The notes under the pieces were generated by a model. It worked only from the letters and a program-made list of their open reading frames with translations. It was not told where the DNA came from and did no database searches. From positions 62,001 to 126,000 of the forward strand of contig NZ_BAABEY010000026.1 in the NCBI RefSeq assembly GCF_039540405.1: a stretch of 64,000 nt of DNA. Reading direction: 5' to 3'. The number at the start of each line of letters is the position of its first letter. Positions within the stretch are counted from its first letter, which is position 1. Shown here in pieces: positions 18,378 through 26,591 of the stretch. The position numbers and the translations under genes were made by a program. The stretch comes from Ravibacter arvi. GTDB taxonomy: Bacteria; Bacteroidota; Bacteroidia; Cytophagales; Spirosomataceae.

Positions 18378-19079
18378 TTATTGGGGTAGTCCGGAGAAAT
18401 TGATCTTGTTCTTAATAAAGGGAGCCGCCATAGACAGCACCTCCGCGGGTTTACGACTTTTGTCCAGCCCATTGGCATCTACGACCGATGCATCTGCGAA
18501 ACTCCCGTTGGAAATCAGGTCGCGGATAAAGGCAGCGTGCCGCGCTTCTACCGACACGATTTTGCCGGCAAGAACGAGGTAGTCGGCGGTTTTGATCAGT
18601 TTCCCGGCGCCGTTGTATGCAGATACCCCCAAGTCTTCAAAAGCCTTCGCGGTGGCCAGCACGGATTCTCTTTTGGTGAAATCAACCATTGAAAAATCCA
18701 CCGTCAGCGCCGGAATGGCATTGGTGCCAAGTGCATTTTTAAAAAATTCGCGATGGGCTATTTCGTGGTCCCGGATGTCTGCCAGCAGCATCATTTCGGC
18801 AGCAGACATACCTGTTACGGTCGACTCGGCCACCTTTATGTAAAAAGCGGCTTCGAGCTGCTCCAGCGCATAGGCATAGTTTAAAATTCCGAGATCCCCT
18901 GTCCCGAGATTGATTTCACCGGTCTGGGGCATGGGATTTCCATCCTTGTCGTTGCAGGCAACAAGCAAACCTGCGCCTGCTAACGTAATCCCGGAGTAAT
19001 TGAGAAACAACCGGCGTGAAAACTTCCCACCCGGCTTATCCGGCAGATAGCCGCTTTTATTCTCCATTTGTGCTGACAT
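18378..19079 (-). CDS. Ferritin-like domain lipoprotein B
   Basis: 233 residues from ATG 19079; the frame is open 14 codons upstream. An N-terminal SRRLFLNYSGITLAGAGLLVAC combines an RR-like motif with a lipobox, so it is probably a lipoprotein. The ferritin-like motifs parallel its neighbour: ILNYAYALEQLEAAFYIKV, DIRDHEIAHREFFKNAL, TAKAFEDLGVSAYNG and SVEARHAAFIRDL. The two genes are tandem paralogues. They diverge from an ECF sigma/anti-sigma pair, which probably controls them. Confidence 0.82.
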   Translation of the reverse strand: MSAQMENKSGYLPDKPGGKFSRRLFLNYSGITLAGAGLLVACNDKDGNPMPQTGEINLGTGDLGILNYAYALEQLEAAFYIKVAESTVTGMSAAEMMLLADIRDHEIAHREFFKNALGTNAIPALTVDFSMVDFTKRESVLATAKAFEDLGVSAYNGAGKLIKTADYLVLAGKIVSVEARHAAFIRDLISNGSFADASVVDANGLDKSRKPAEVLSMAAPFIKNKINFSGLPQ

Positions 19080-19233
19080 GATTTTGTACTGGTTAAGTTT
19101 TGTGAAACGTTTTTCGGACATACTTACGGAGAGACCGGCCGGCCGGTTTTTGAAACGCCGGGATTTTCGATTTTTTTTTTCGCATATTTACAAAACCGGT
19201 TACTGCGGCCGGGGCTCAACCGTCAGCCGATAC
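19080..19233. promoter_or_regulatory. Divergent intergenic region, ferritin-like operon / ECF sigma
   Basis: 154 bp separate the two divergent starts and must hold both promoters. Visible structure is an ACCGGCCGGCCGGT palindrome at about 19136-19149 followed by T5, and a long T-tract near 19169-19178. No exact TAnnTTTG element was found, which would suit control by an alternative sigma factor. Confidence 0.45.
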
Positions 19234-19803
19234 ATGTCGCAAAAAGTAGTTTATTCCGAAGAAGAATTGGTTTTGCTGTTACGCGAGCGACGGGAAACAG
19301 CGTTTGACTACCTATACGGGCATTACAGCGGCGCTTTGTACGGGGTCATCCTGGCTATTGTCAGGGATCGGGAACACGCAAGCGACCTGCTACAGGACGC
19401 ATTTGTAAAAATTTGGCGCCAGATCCATACCTATGACAGTTCCAAAGGCCGCCTTTTTACGTGGATGCTCAACATTACCAGAAATGGCGCTATTGATTTT
19501 CTGCGCAGCAAAGAATTCAGAACGAATATTCAAAACCAGGAGCTTACGGAATTCGTAAGTAATAGCGTGGCCGACGATCCTACCAGGGAAGATTATATAG
19601 GACTCCGCGCGCTGACAGGCACTCTGAAAGAAGAGTTCAGAATACTGATCGAATACGCCTATTTTCAGGGATATACCCAGGAAGAAACGGCGGCGAAGCT
19701 GAATATGCCTGTCGGGACGGTAAAAACCCGGTTGCGTGCCGCATTACAGCAGTTGCGGATGCTAATGAAATTACTGATAACCATACTTTTGTCGTGGATA
19801 TAA
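19234..19803 (+). CDS. ECF sigma-70 factor (SigK-like)
   Basis: 189 residues from ATG 19234; the open frame extends upstream into the opposite gene's leader. Region 2 is clear (FDYLYGHYSGALYGVILAIV, ASDLLQDAFVKIWRQI, GRLFTWMLNITRNGAIDFLR), and region 4 ends in the helix-turn-helix YTQEETAAKLNMPVGTVKTR. The SKGRLFTWMLNITRN form is typical of SigK/RpoE-type ECF factors rather than the FecR-linked type. The next gene overlaps its end by 10 bp and encodes the likely anti-sigma factor. Confidence 0.92.
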   Translation: MSQKVVYSEEELVLLLRERRETAFDYLYGHYSGALYGVILAIVRDREHASDLLQDAFVKIWRQIHTYDSSKGRLFTWMLNITRNGAIDFLRSKEFRTNIQNQELTEFVSNSVADDPTREDYIGLRALTGTLKEEFRILIEYAYFQGYTQEETAAKLNMPVGTVKTRLRAALQQLRMLMKLLITILLSWI

Positions 19804-20597
19804 AGGCATACATAGCAAGCGGGATTGTGGAGAGTTATGTCTTGGGACTAACAGACAGAGAGGAAACCGTGCGTTTCGAACAGTATATGCAGGAGTTCCC
19901 GGAACTGCGGCAGGCGGTTGCCGATTTCTCGGTATTACTTGAAGCCCATAGCAGAGATCAGGCGGTTCCCCCGCCTCCCTCTGTAAAAGAGAAGATAAAG
20001 GAAACTCTTCGCGATGAATTCGATAGCCGGCCTGCTGCTTCAACGGAAAAACAGGTAACGAAACCTCCTGTATTGATCCGGTTGCAACACCTTCGTAACG
20101 CAGCTGCGGCTTTCCTTGTTGCGGGCAGCCTTGGTCTTGCGTATTTCTATTATCAGCAAAGCCGCTTGTTTAAAACCCGGTATGAAGCGCTCCTGAGCGA
20201 GCAACAACAGCTCGTTGCCAACCGCGCTTTACTCAATCGTAAAGTAGGGGCTCTTGAGGAAAGCCTGCGGTTAGTCAATAACCCGGGTGTCCGGGCGGTT
20301 ACTTTAAAGGGGGTAAAAGGGAAAGAGCAAGCGTTGGCCGTCGTGTATTGGGATACACAATCAAAAGACGTGTACCTGATGCCCACAAGGCTGGAAAACA
20401 AGGAGGCCGGCAAACAGTTTCAGCTTTGGGCTATTGTGGACGGCAAACCCGTAGATGCCGGAGTTTTTGGTACTTGTGACGGTTTCTGTAAAATGAAAAA
20501 CATTCCGCGTGCACAGGCTTTTGCCGTAACGCTCGAAAAGCAAGGCGGTAGCCTGACGCCGGATCTCAATGCGCTCTTTGTCATGGGAGAGATTTAA
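19794..20597 (+). CDS. RskA-like transmembrane anti-sigma factor
   Basis: 267 residues starting at GTG 19794 inside the end of the sigma gene. The N-terminal zinc-finger-like region has the arrangement of anti-sigma K proteins (IVESYVLGLTDREETVRFEQ) but no HxxxCxxC cluster. One membrane helix lies at about residues 103-120 (AAAFLVAGSLGLAYFYY), then a coiled coil (about 125-160) and an extracytoplasmic RskA domain (VYLMPTRLENKEAGKQFQLW). It should sequester the upstream sigma factor. The spacer to the next gene contains a strong hairpin. Confidence 0.85.
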   Translation: MDIKAYIASGIVESYVLGLTDREETVRFEQYMQEFPELRQAVADFSVLLEAHSRDQAVPPPPSVKEKIKETLRDEFDSRPAASTEKQVTKPPVLIRLQHLRNAAAAFLVAGSLGLAYFYYQQSRLFKTRYEALLSEQQQLVANRALLNRKVGALEESLRLVNNPGVRAVTLKGVKGKEQALAVVYWDTQSKDVYLMPTRLENKEAGKQFQLWAIVDGKPVDAGVFGTCDGFCKMKNIPRAQAFAVTLEKQGGSLTPDLNALFVMGEI

Positions 20598-20679
20598 GCA
20601 GCAGTTTCAGATCATGCCGGGGATATCATTTTTCGACGCGCTCATCTCCTCTCGGTCAGTTTAAGGGGAGTATATTTCA

Positions 20680-20707
20680 GGCCGGAAATCAGGCGGGATT
20701 TCCGGCC
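20680..20707. terminator. Strong hairpin after the anti-sigma gene
   Basis: A perfect 11-bp stem (GGCCGGAAATC / GATTTCCGGCC, loop of 6) is followed by AAATATTTTCTTG on the + strand. It lies between the + strand sigma operon and the - strand VioB-like operon, so it may serve both. Confidence 0.7.
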
Positions 20708-20738
20708 AAATATTTTCTTGTAAAAATGTATTGCTGAG

Positions 20739-21776
20739 TTATCCTTCGGCAATCCATTCGAATGATGGCCCGATGGTATAACCCGGCTTACCGGGGAATG
20801 GTGTGGCACACAGTTTTTCGGCCGTCAGCTTCAGGTCATACATCACCCCGATCGTGTTGTTAAGCAAATCGGGTTCCCCGTTGAAAGTTTGATGCAAGCC
20901 TGACAATAGCGAATAGTAGCTTAAGTTAAACTGGTTCATCCGGTTGCGCTCCTCGCTGCCTGCCTGAAGCATGCCGGTTTTGGTGTTGGGAAACAATGGA
21001 TACACACCGTTTGTATCAAAAGGAATTTCCGGGCCTGAAAATGAAAATCCATTGGGTGCGGTGTCGTCCTTTACGAGTGTTTTGCCCCGGTACAATTCTT
21101 CAAAACGGTAATAGTGTGCCAGTTCGCCCTCCTGGTCCAGCGGAGAGGTGGAGGTCCCTTCTCCCTGTTCAATGATGATGTTGATGGCATCAATCGCGTT
21201 TTGTTTGGTTAGAATGGGAAAAAGCTGATCGGATGGGAAAAAAAACGACGTAACCTGTTTCCTGCTGTTACCCGGCAGGATGTCCGGAGCAAGTTGCGCT
21301 ATCTTTTGCTGTATGGCCAGATAGAACTGTCCGATCGTGCTGAATGTTGGCATTTCAGCCAGGTTTACCGCCTTGAAGACCAGCGGATTTTCCGGTTCCT
21401 CAATTTGCATAAAAACCTTTTTGACACACTCTTTCGAATATTTTTCCAACCCGACAATCAGGTCGTTGCCAATGCCCATGGGAAGCGGCCCCGGGTATTC
21501 CGGGACAAACGAAGGTTTGTTAATCGCAGGTTTTCCACCCAATGCATTCAATAGGTTTGCTGCGATGGTCATATGCAACATTTCTTCGATGACAATAGAG
21601 TGGATGATCTGCCGCTGTACCTGGTTTGTGCCGGGTTTGATGGAGAACATGGCGGTAAGATAGGGGGGGATGGTCGAATGTTCCAGCTCGATAGCTTTTT
21701 GAAGCAACGGGTGGAGATCTTCCAGGGCGTTGGCAGTCAGCGCTGACGTTACGTATTTTGAGTCTATTTGTAGCAT
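20739..21776 (-). CDS. VioB-like ferritin-fold domain protein (C-terminal half of a split VioB)
   Basis: 345 residues with the PF12902-type ferritin-like region: LHPLLQKAIELEHSTIPPYL (Glu, His) and HSIVIEEMLHMTIAANLLNA (EExxH), followed by LGGKPAINKPSFVPEYPGPL. This is the arrangement found in the C-terminal half of the violacein enzyme VioB and RebD-like chromopyrrolate synthases, which couple two indole-pyruvate imines. A YYSLLSGLHQTF helix follows. The gene starts 24 bp after a gene matching the N-terminal half of VioB, so the two probably form one enzyme. No VioA, C, D or E homologue is nearby, so the product is unknown. Confidence 0.72.
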   Translation of the reverse strand: MLQIDSKYVTSALTANALEDLHPLLQKAIELEHSTIPPYLTAMFSIKPGTNQVQRQIIHSIVIEEMLHMTIAANLLNALGGKPAINKPSFVPEYPGPLPMGIGNDLIVGLEKYSKECVKKVFMQIEEPENPLVFKAVNLAEMPTFSTIGQFYLAIQQKIAQLAPDILPGNSRKQVTSFFFPSDQLFPILTKQNAIDAINIIIEQGEGTSTSPLDQEGELAHYYRFEELYRGKTLVKDDTAPNGFSFSGPEIPFDTNGVYPLFPNTKTGMLQAGSEERNRMNQFNLSYYSLLSGLHQTFNGEPDLLNNTIGVMYDLKLTAEKLCATPFPGKPGYTIGPSFEWIAEG

Positions 21777-21800
21777 GTTTAGGAGATTTTTAACCCTGAA

Positions 21801-23741
21801 TCACAGATTTTCAAATAAATTGTCGGTTCCCGGAAACCCCTGAAACGATCCGTTTTTCGCTTTGACTGCCTGCCGGTATTTGATTTGCTTTTCGGAAAGA
21901 GCCGCGTCTGACGCTACCGGGTTGACGGCTCGGGCATGTTTCGCTTTCAATTGCAGCGCGGTTTTACCGGCTATCCGCGGATCGTTAAGCCAGTTCAGGA
22001 TCGTTCTTCGCTTGGTTTCCGACAGGTCGCGCGTGACGGGCATGTGCATTGTGTTTTGAATGTCCTGGGAGAAGGCAAAAATCAAAATGTTCTTTTTCCG
22101 GATCAGATCGGCCGGATCAGCAAGATTCACCACATACTTGCTCATGATTGGGTAAAGATTACTGTACTGAATCATGATGTCGGCGATATCTCCCCAGGCG
22201 GGGTGTTTTATTTCTTCAAAATAATCGCGCAAATGAACCTGCAGGTTCTCGGCTCCGAAGGCACCATCAACGGCATTGAGCTGGTAGGTGAGACTGTAAA
22301 TCTGCCCGTCAATATAGACTCTCGGGCTATGAATGGCATTTCCCGTCAGCTGCATACGGGCGCGTCCCCGGGAGTCGGTGACGATTGTACTTTGAAACGT
22401 GAGCCCCTCGGAAGGGTAGTTATTGCCGTATACTTCTGAAATCGGGTTGCCATTTGGCGGAGGGCCTAGCGGAGTGTCGGGCGTCGGCTGGTCAAGCGTA
22501 ATTGAAATAGGTCTGTTTTGGAGTGGCTTTCCCCATTGAAATGCATAAAAATCGATTTCGGCTACCTGGCCGTAGTCCAGTCGCTGCACAAAATTATCGG
22601 CTCTTACAAACAGACCGTCGATTGATTCCCGGGCTATGATGGCGTACTGTCCGGGTTTCCCTGCAGAAGGTGTGATCAGAATGAGTTGGTGGTCAAGGAG
22701 GGTGTTGAGCGTATTGTCCGGCAATTGATCGAAAGACACAATGCCGCCGGTCTGGTTGAGCCAGTCGGGGCCGGACTGATACGGTAGTTCCCCGATATCA
22801 ATAAAGTCGCCGGGAGCGATGTAGGTGGTAGGAGTGGCGGGACCGGCTACTCCGGTTTGAGGGATTTTGCTGACGGCCAGTCGCAATGGTTGGTTGAGGT
22901 TGATTGTTCCCATAGAGTTGGTCACCGGGAAGCTCGCTCCGAAATCGACGCTCACCCGTTTGGCATCAGTTTCTACCAGGAAATTCGAGATGTTGAAATA
23001 CGTGGACTGGATGGATGGCGTATAACTGATACCGTAAAGTCGCCGTCCGGCGGCAAAAGTGGTGGGTTCTCCTTCGAAATAAGGACCGATGGAACCAATA
23101 ATTCTTCCGAGTGAAAACCTGCCGTCGTTATGGGCGTAATAGTAGCCGAAGGGATTCAGGTTAACGGAGAGCATGTTTTGCCGGGTGGTGGTCCGCAATA
23201 CTTGCAAAAAGTTTGATTGCCCGGCCAGGTCTCCCCACACCACATTGGTCATCACGGACGTCCAGGTAGCTCCCAGGGGTTGACCGTTGCTTTTTCCGCC
23301 GTCGAGCTGTCTGAACTGGATGTCCCGGAAACAGGTCGTGGCGATGTCACCTTTGAGAAGCAGGTTGCCATTGGCATCGCAGATCCGCAACTGAACGCAC
23401 CAGAGGGCCGAAACCATTTGTGCGTCGGGGTCCAGGTCGACCATCTTGCCCGTGGGACGCCCTTCGGCGCCGCAAACTGCCAGCCCAAGAATCGGGTCGA
23501 AGGCGGGATTGCTGTGTGTGCTGCCGTCCGGGAGAAAGATTTGCCTGACCGAACAGTTTTGAAAATCAAAAACAGCCCCGCCTTCCGGGTTCCACCAACC
23601 GTTTGTAGCCCCCTTTCCGGGGGCCTGGAAGTTGGGTTTGAAGGTTGCGTTGTTGTAGTGGGCGGTGTCGTTGTTTACCGTGCTGACATCCGACAGGAAA
23701 TCGCCTGTGAAAATCAGCCTTGGGGCATGAAGATAGGACAT
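21801..23741 (-). CDS. VioB-like N-terminal-half protein
   Basis: 646 residues. The start MSYLHAPRLIFTGDF parallels the VioB start MSILDFPRIHFRGWA. The C-terminal part, YPIMSKYVVNLADPAD then MHMPVTRDLSETKRRTILNW, parallels the VioB linker (YPFMSDKVFSLADR, YYMPSTRELSAPKARLFLKY) just before the ferritin-like domain begins. The ferritin-like portion itself is supplied by the next gene. Between these ends the protein is beta-rich. No signal peptide is seen, so it should be cytoplasmic. The similarity comes from recalled VioB sequence and has not been aligned computationally. Confidence 0.65.
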   Translation of the reverse strand: MSYLHAPRLIFTGDFLSDVSTVNNDTAHYNNATFKPNFQAPGKGATNGWWNPEGGAVFDFQNCSVRQIFLPDGSTHSNPAFDPILGLAVCGAEGRPTGKMVDLDPDAQMVSALWCVQLRICDANGNLLLKGDIATTCFRDIQFRQLDGGKSNGQPLGATWTSVMTNVVWGDLAGQSNFLQVLRTTTRQNMLSVNLNPFGYYYAHNDGRFSLGRIIGSIGPYFEGEPTTFAAGRRLYGISYTPSIQSTYFNISNFLVETDAKRVSVDFGASFPVTNSMGTINLNQPLRLAVSKIPQTGVAGPATPTTYIAPGDFIDIGELPYQSGPDWLNQTGGIVSFDQLPDNTLNTLLDHQLILITPSAGKPGQYAIIARESIDGLFVRADNFVQRLDYGQVAEIDFYAFQWGKPLQNRPISITLDQPTPDTPLGPPPNGNPISEVYGNNYPSEGLTFQSTIVTDSRGRARMQLTGNAIHSPRVYIDGQIYSLTYQLNAVDGAFGAENLQVHLRDYFEEIKHPAWGDIADIMIQYSNLYPIMSKYVVNLADPADLIRKKNILIFAFSQDIQNTMHMPVTRDLSETKRRTILNWLNDPRIAGKTALQLKAKHARAVNPVASDAALSEKQIKYRQAVKAKNGSFQGFPGTDNLFENL

Positions 23742-23934
23742 AACGTTGTGTATATTGGTTAAGAGGATTGATACTATTTTGTCTGGTCATGCGATCAAAC
23801 GGAGCATGTATGGAATGACGCAATTAAACGCCGCTCAGAACGGTTTGCCGATGGCGATATATCGCCTTTGCCGACGGAACAAGCCGGCCTGGGCGTATCA
23901 CAATGGTTACTCCCGGGATTTGCCTAGTCGTTTG

Positions 23935-24318
23935 TCATTCGGCTGTATTCCAGATAATGAAATGTTGCAGCCACTCGGTGTCGTATTTTTTGTAAATCCA
24001 AAGCATCCTGCCGGTTTCAGAGGCTTTTTCACCGCTTTTTTTATCCACCGTGGCCTGTTGATAAATAGCCCATTCGTATGCAAGGTCCTCCCTGATTTCG
24101 ATTCCCTGAGATTCGTACGTTATCTCAATTTTAAAAGCATCAAACCAGGACCGGAGAAATTCAACGCCACCCCGTTTTGACTGGATAATGGGTGAACCGG
24201 GGGCGATGACCGTAAGATCTTCGGCGAGAATGGAGGTCATCAGGTCAAGATTACCGGAGTTTTCGGCTTCCTGAACAATATGCAGGAGCCTTTCAATTTT
24301 TTGTCTGTCGTTGTTCAT
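23935..24318 (-). CDS. SnoaL/DUF4440-like NTF2-fold protein
   Basis: 127 residues from ATG 24318; the upstream 30 codons of open frame are unlikely coding. The pattern VQEAENSGNLDLMTSILAED...VIAPGSP then GRMLWIYKKYDTEWLQHFIIWN is that of small NTF2-fold ketosteroid-isomerase/SnoaL-like proteins. No catalytic Asp-His pair can be assigned. It lies upstream of and on the same strand as the VioB-like pair, with a 193-bp gap in which nothing recognisable is seen; co-regulation is possible but not shown. Confidence 0.7.
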   Translation of the reverse strand: MNNDRQKIERLLHIVQEAENSGNLDLMTSILAEDLTVIAPGSPIIQSKRGGVEFLRSWFDAFKIEITYESQGIEIREDLAYEWAIYQQATVDKKSGEKASETGRMLWIYKKYDTEWLQHFIIWNTAE

Positions 24319-24550
24319 GATCGTTGAGTATTCTGAAGAAGTGCGTATATAGCTAATATTATTGATAATTCGCGGCAGGAGATGTGAATATTTATTGAGC
24401 GGTGGCATTACTTAACATGCTGCTGAGATAACGGGTATAGCTATAGGTTTGGATGAACTGCTTTGTATAGAACCTCGAAGCCATAGCCACAGGGTTGACT
24501 ATTAGGGTCAGCTTATTTATCTTAGACGCCTACAATAACCCTCTTCTATT

Positions 24551-24856
24551 GTGAATGAAACCCTTGTAAGCAGAAAACGAGCTGCTTACGCCGTCACGTA
24601 CCTGTTTTTTCTTTTGATATCCGGTTGTGCAGACATCTGTTTTGCTCAGCAGCCCATCTATACCAACGAACAACACTTGGGCGTTGAGGACGGGCTGTCG
24701 CAAAGTTTTATCACAGACTTTACGCAGGACAAGGATGGATTTATCTGGATTGCCACCCTGGATGGTCTCAGTCGCTTTGACGGACGTGAGTTTAAGAATT
24801 TTCGAAACGACCTTCATGATTCTACCACGATTGCCCGGAATGTAATTCAGTTTTGA
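24551..24856 (+). pseudogene. N-terminal remnant of a hybrid two-component sensor (propeller type)
   Basis: 101 codons from GTG 24551. A signal peptide is followed by LGVEDGLSQSFITDFTQDKD and GFIWIATLDGLSRFDG, the first blade of the ligand-sensing propeller of hybrid two-component (HTCS) or Y_Y_Y-type kinases, which normally exceed 900 residues. The frame stops at 24856 after NVIQF, and none of the later blades, kinase or regulator domains follow. The next 240 bp show nothing I recognise. Deletion is more likely than a single frameshift. Confidence 0.75.
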
Positions 24857-25098
24857 TAAACATTTCAGGTTAATGGGCCGGTTTCTTACTTTCGATCTGA
24901 TAAACTAGATTTATGCCCAAAACTTTTAAGTGCCTGAGCTTCAAAAAAGGGGGAAATACCTGGTGTTTGCAGGTGAAGAAATTGTCCGGCACCGGCGCCC
25001 GTCGCCCCTGTGAACGCTTTAAATATCCGCTTGCAACGTGCATGCAAAGCCTTGCGTAATCTGAGTGAAAGAGCCATTCACCAAAACTTATTGAGGAA

Positions 25099-25719
25099 AT
25101 GAAAAATCTGTTTTTTGCATTGCTGGCGTGCGCAGTCCTTGGAACCTGGTCCTGCCAGAAAGATAAATCGGGAATTGAAGACGCAATGAATGATTTCGGA
25201 GCAACGGAACTGAACGAAACTCTTCTGGGCTCTGCCGCGCGCTACGCCGCTTCGACCGATAGCGCCATTGCCCGCGCCTGTAAAGGAAAGTGGGTACAGG
25301 TTGCGGTTTCTGAGCTGGATGCCGGCATTGTTGCCTACCTGGCGGCCAACTATGCAGGCTATGAAATCAAGCACAGTGCAAAAGACAACGACGGGAAAGT
25401 GATCGTGATGGTGGTTTCGGCTGACGGTACCGTCAAAGCCATCCTGTTCAATGCAGATGGAAGTTTCAACCGCGAGATCGCCCGTCCCGGGAAAAATAAA
25501 TTCAAAATAACGCCGGTCGACATTGCCGCGCTGCCGGCCGCTATTACCGCGCACATTGCCGGTAATTATGCAGGTTACTCGGTCAAAAAGGCCGCCACAT
25601 TCCCGGAGGGGGAATACCTGGTGGCGGTTGCCGGCGAGGGCAGCATTAAAATACTTTTGTACAACGCAGACGGTACTTTTAACAGGGAACTGGAAAAGGA
25701 TGTAAGAAGAAGAAAGTAG
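25099..25719 (+). CDS. Lipoprotein with two PepSY-like repeats
   Basis: 206 residues with a lipoprotein signal (MKNLFFALLACAVLGTWSC). Two homologous segments follow: about residues 75-135 (AYLAANYAGYEIKHS ... ILFNADGSFNRE) and about 143-202 (AHIAGNYAGYSVKKA ... LLYNADGTFNRE). This repeat matches the PepSY-like/DUF2874 domain common in periplasmic Bacteroidota proteins of unknown role. The basic C-terminal tail is DVRRRK. The gene stands alone, flanked by a broken HTCS gene and the tandem repeat array. Confidence 0.75.
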   Translation: MKNLFFALLACAVLGTWSCQKDKSGIEDAMNDFGATELNETLLGSAARYAASTDSAIARACKGKWVQVAVSELDAGIVAYLAANYAGYEIKHSAKDNDGKVIVMVVSADGTVKAILFNADGSFNREIARPGKNKFKITPVDIAALPAAITAHIAGNYAGYSVKKAATFPEGEYLVAVAGEGSIKILLYNADGTFNRELEKDVRRRK

Positions 25720-25779
25720 TTTATTTCCCATCCGGTCGTACTACCGGTAGATTTTATCTCCGGGGTATATCGTCGGAAG

Positions 25780-25831
25780 GGCATCCTGAGAAAGAAGTTT
25801 TTTGCCGAAACACCTTGGAATAGAAATGACA
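25780..25831. repeat. Degenerate copy of the 53-bp palindrome
   Basis: This matches 17156-17208 in order and spacing (GAGAAAGAAGTTTTTTG, AACACCTTG, GAAATGAC) but has lost the perfect terminal palindrome. It is followed, as at the other locus, by ATGTTGTCAATGGAAGTCAATA and the larger repeat. Confidence 0.7.
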
Positions 25832-25882
25832 AGTAAATGTTGTCAATGGAAGTCAATAGTAGCCGGAGGCTAACGCCCGGAC

Positions 25883-26500
25883 GGTCATCCTGAAGCGGAG
25901 CGCAGCGGAGTCGAAGGATCTCCTGTTGCAAGAAAAAAGCCCTCTGAAAGGGATTGGGTACGGGGAGAGGGAGATCCCTCCGCTGCGGTCGGGATGACCC
26001 GGAGGTTGGAGTGGCTCCAAACCTGTTGTTGTCAATGGTAGCGCATCTGCCGGACGGTCATCCTGAAGCGGAGCGCAGCGGAGTCGAAGGATCTCCTGTT
26101 GGTACTAAAAAGCCCTCTGAAATGGATTTGGTGCAGGGAGCGGGAGATCCCTCCACTGCGGTCGGGATGACCCTCCGGTTGGAGCGGCGCCAAACCTGTT
26201 GTTGTCAATGGTAGCGCATCTGCCGGACGGTCATCCTGAAGCGGAGCGCAGCGGAGTCGAAGGATCTCCTCGTGCTATAAAAAAGTCCTCTGAAAGGGAT
26301 TGGGTACTGGGAGAGGGAGATCCCTCCGCTGCGGTCGGGATGACCCGGAGGTTGGAGTGGCTCCAAACCTGTTGTTGTCAATGGTAGTGCATCTTCCGGA
26401 TGGCCATCCTGAATGGAACGCAGTGGAACTGAAGGATCTCCTGTTGTTATGAAAAAGCCCCTTGAAATGGATTGGGTACGGGGAGCGGGAGATCCTGTTA
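25883..26500. repeat. Tandem array of 173-bp hairpin repeats, four units
   Basis: Units begin with GG(T/C)CATCCTGAA at 25883, 26056, 26229 and 26402, an exact 173-bp period; the last is diverged and truncated. Each unit carries a 117-bp imperfect hairpin (GGTCATCCTGAAG to GGTCGGGATGACC) and a tail with CCAAACCTGTTGTTGTCAATGGTAG. The open frames inside are repeat artefacts. The array fills most of the gene-free stretch 25720-26591. It ends about 90 bp before the stop of the convergent propeller gene. Confidence 0.93.
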
Positions 26501-26591
26501 TGATTTTGTTGTATCTTGTTGTTTTTAAGAGAGTTAGTGCTTTGTTAAAGGGTGCTGACAGCAATCGCACCATGTATGACGGCTCTGTACG

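Noticed and set aside
24857..25098. Possible continuation of the broken sensor gene in another frame.
   Set aside because: No propeller-blade motif (such as GxIWxGT) is seen in any frame of this stretch.
25954..26387. Open frames of 60-120 codons in the tandem array, some repeating almost the same peptide (HPEAERSGVEGSP).
   Set aside because: They arise from the 173-bp repeat read in one frame; other copies and the lone copy at 17260 shift or stop, so they are not conserved genes.
25883..26500. Possible CRISPR array because of regular spacing.
   Set aside because: The whole 173-bp unit is repeated, there are no variable spacers of 30-40 bp, and no cas gene is present.
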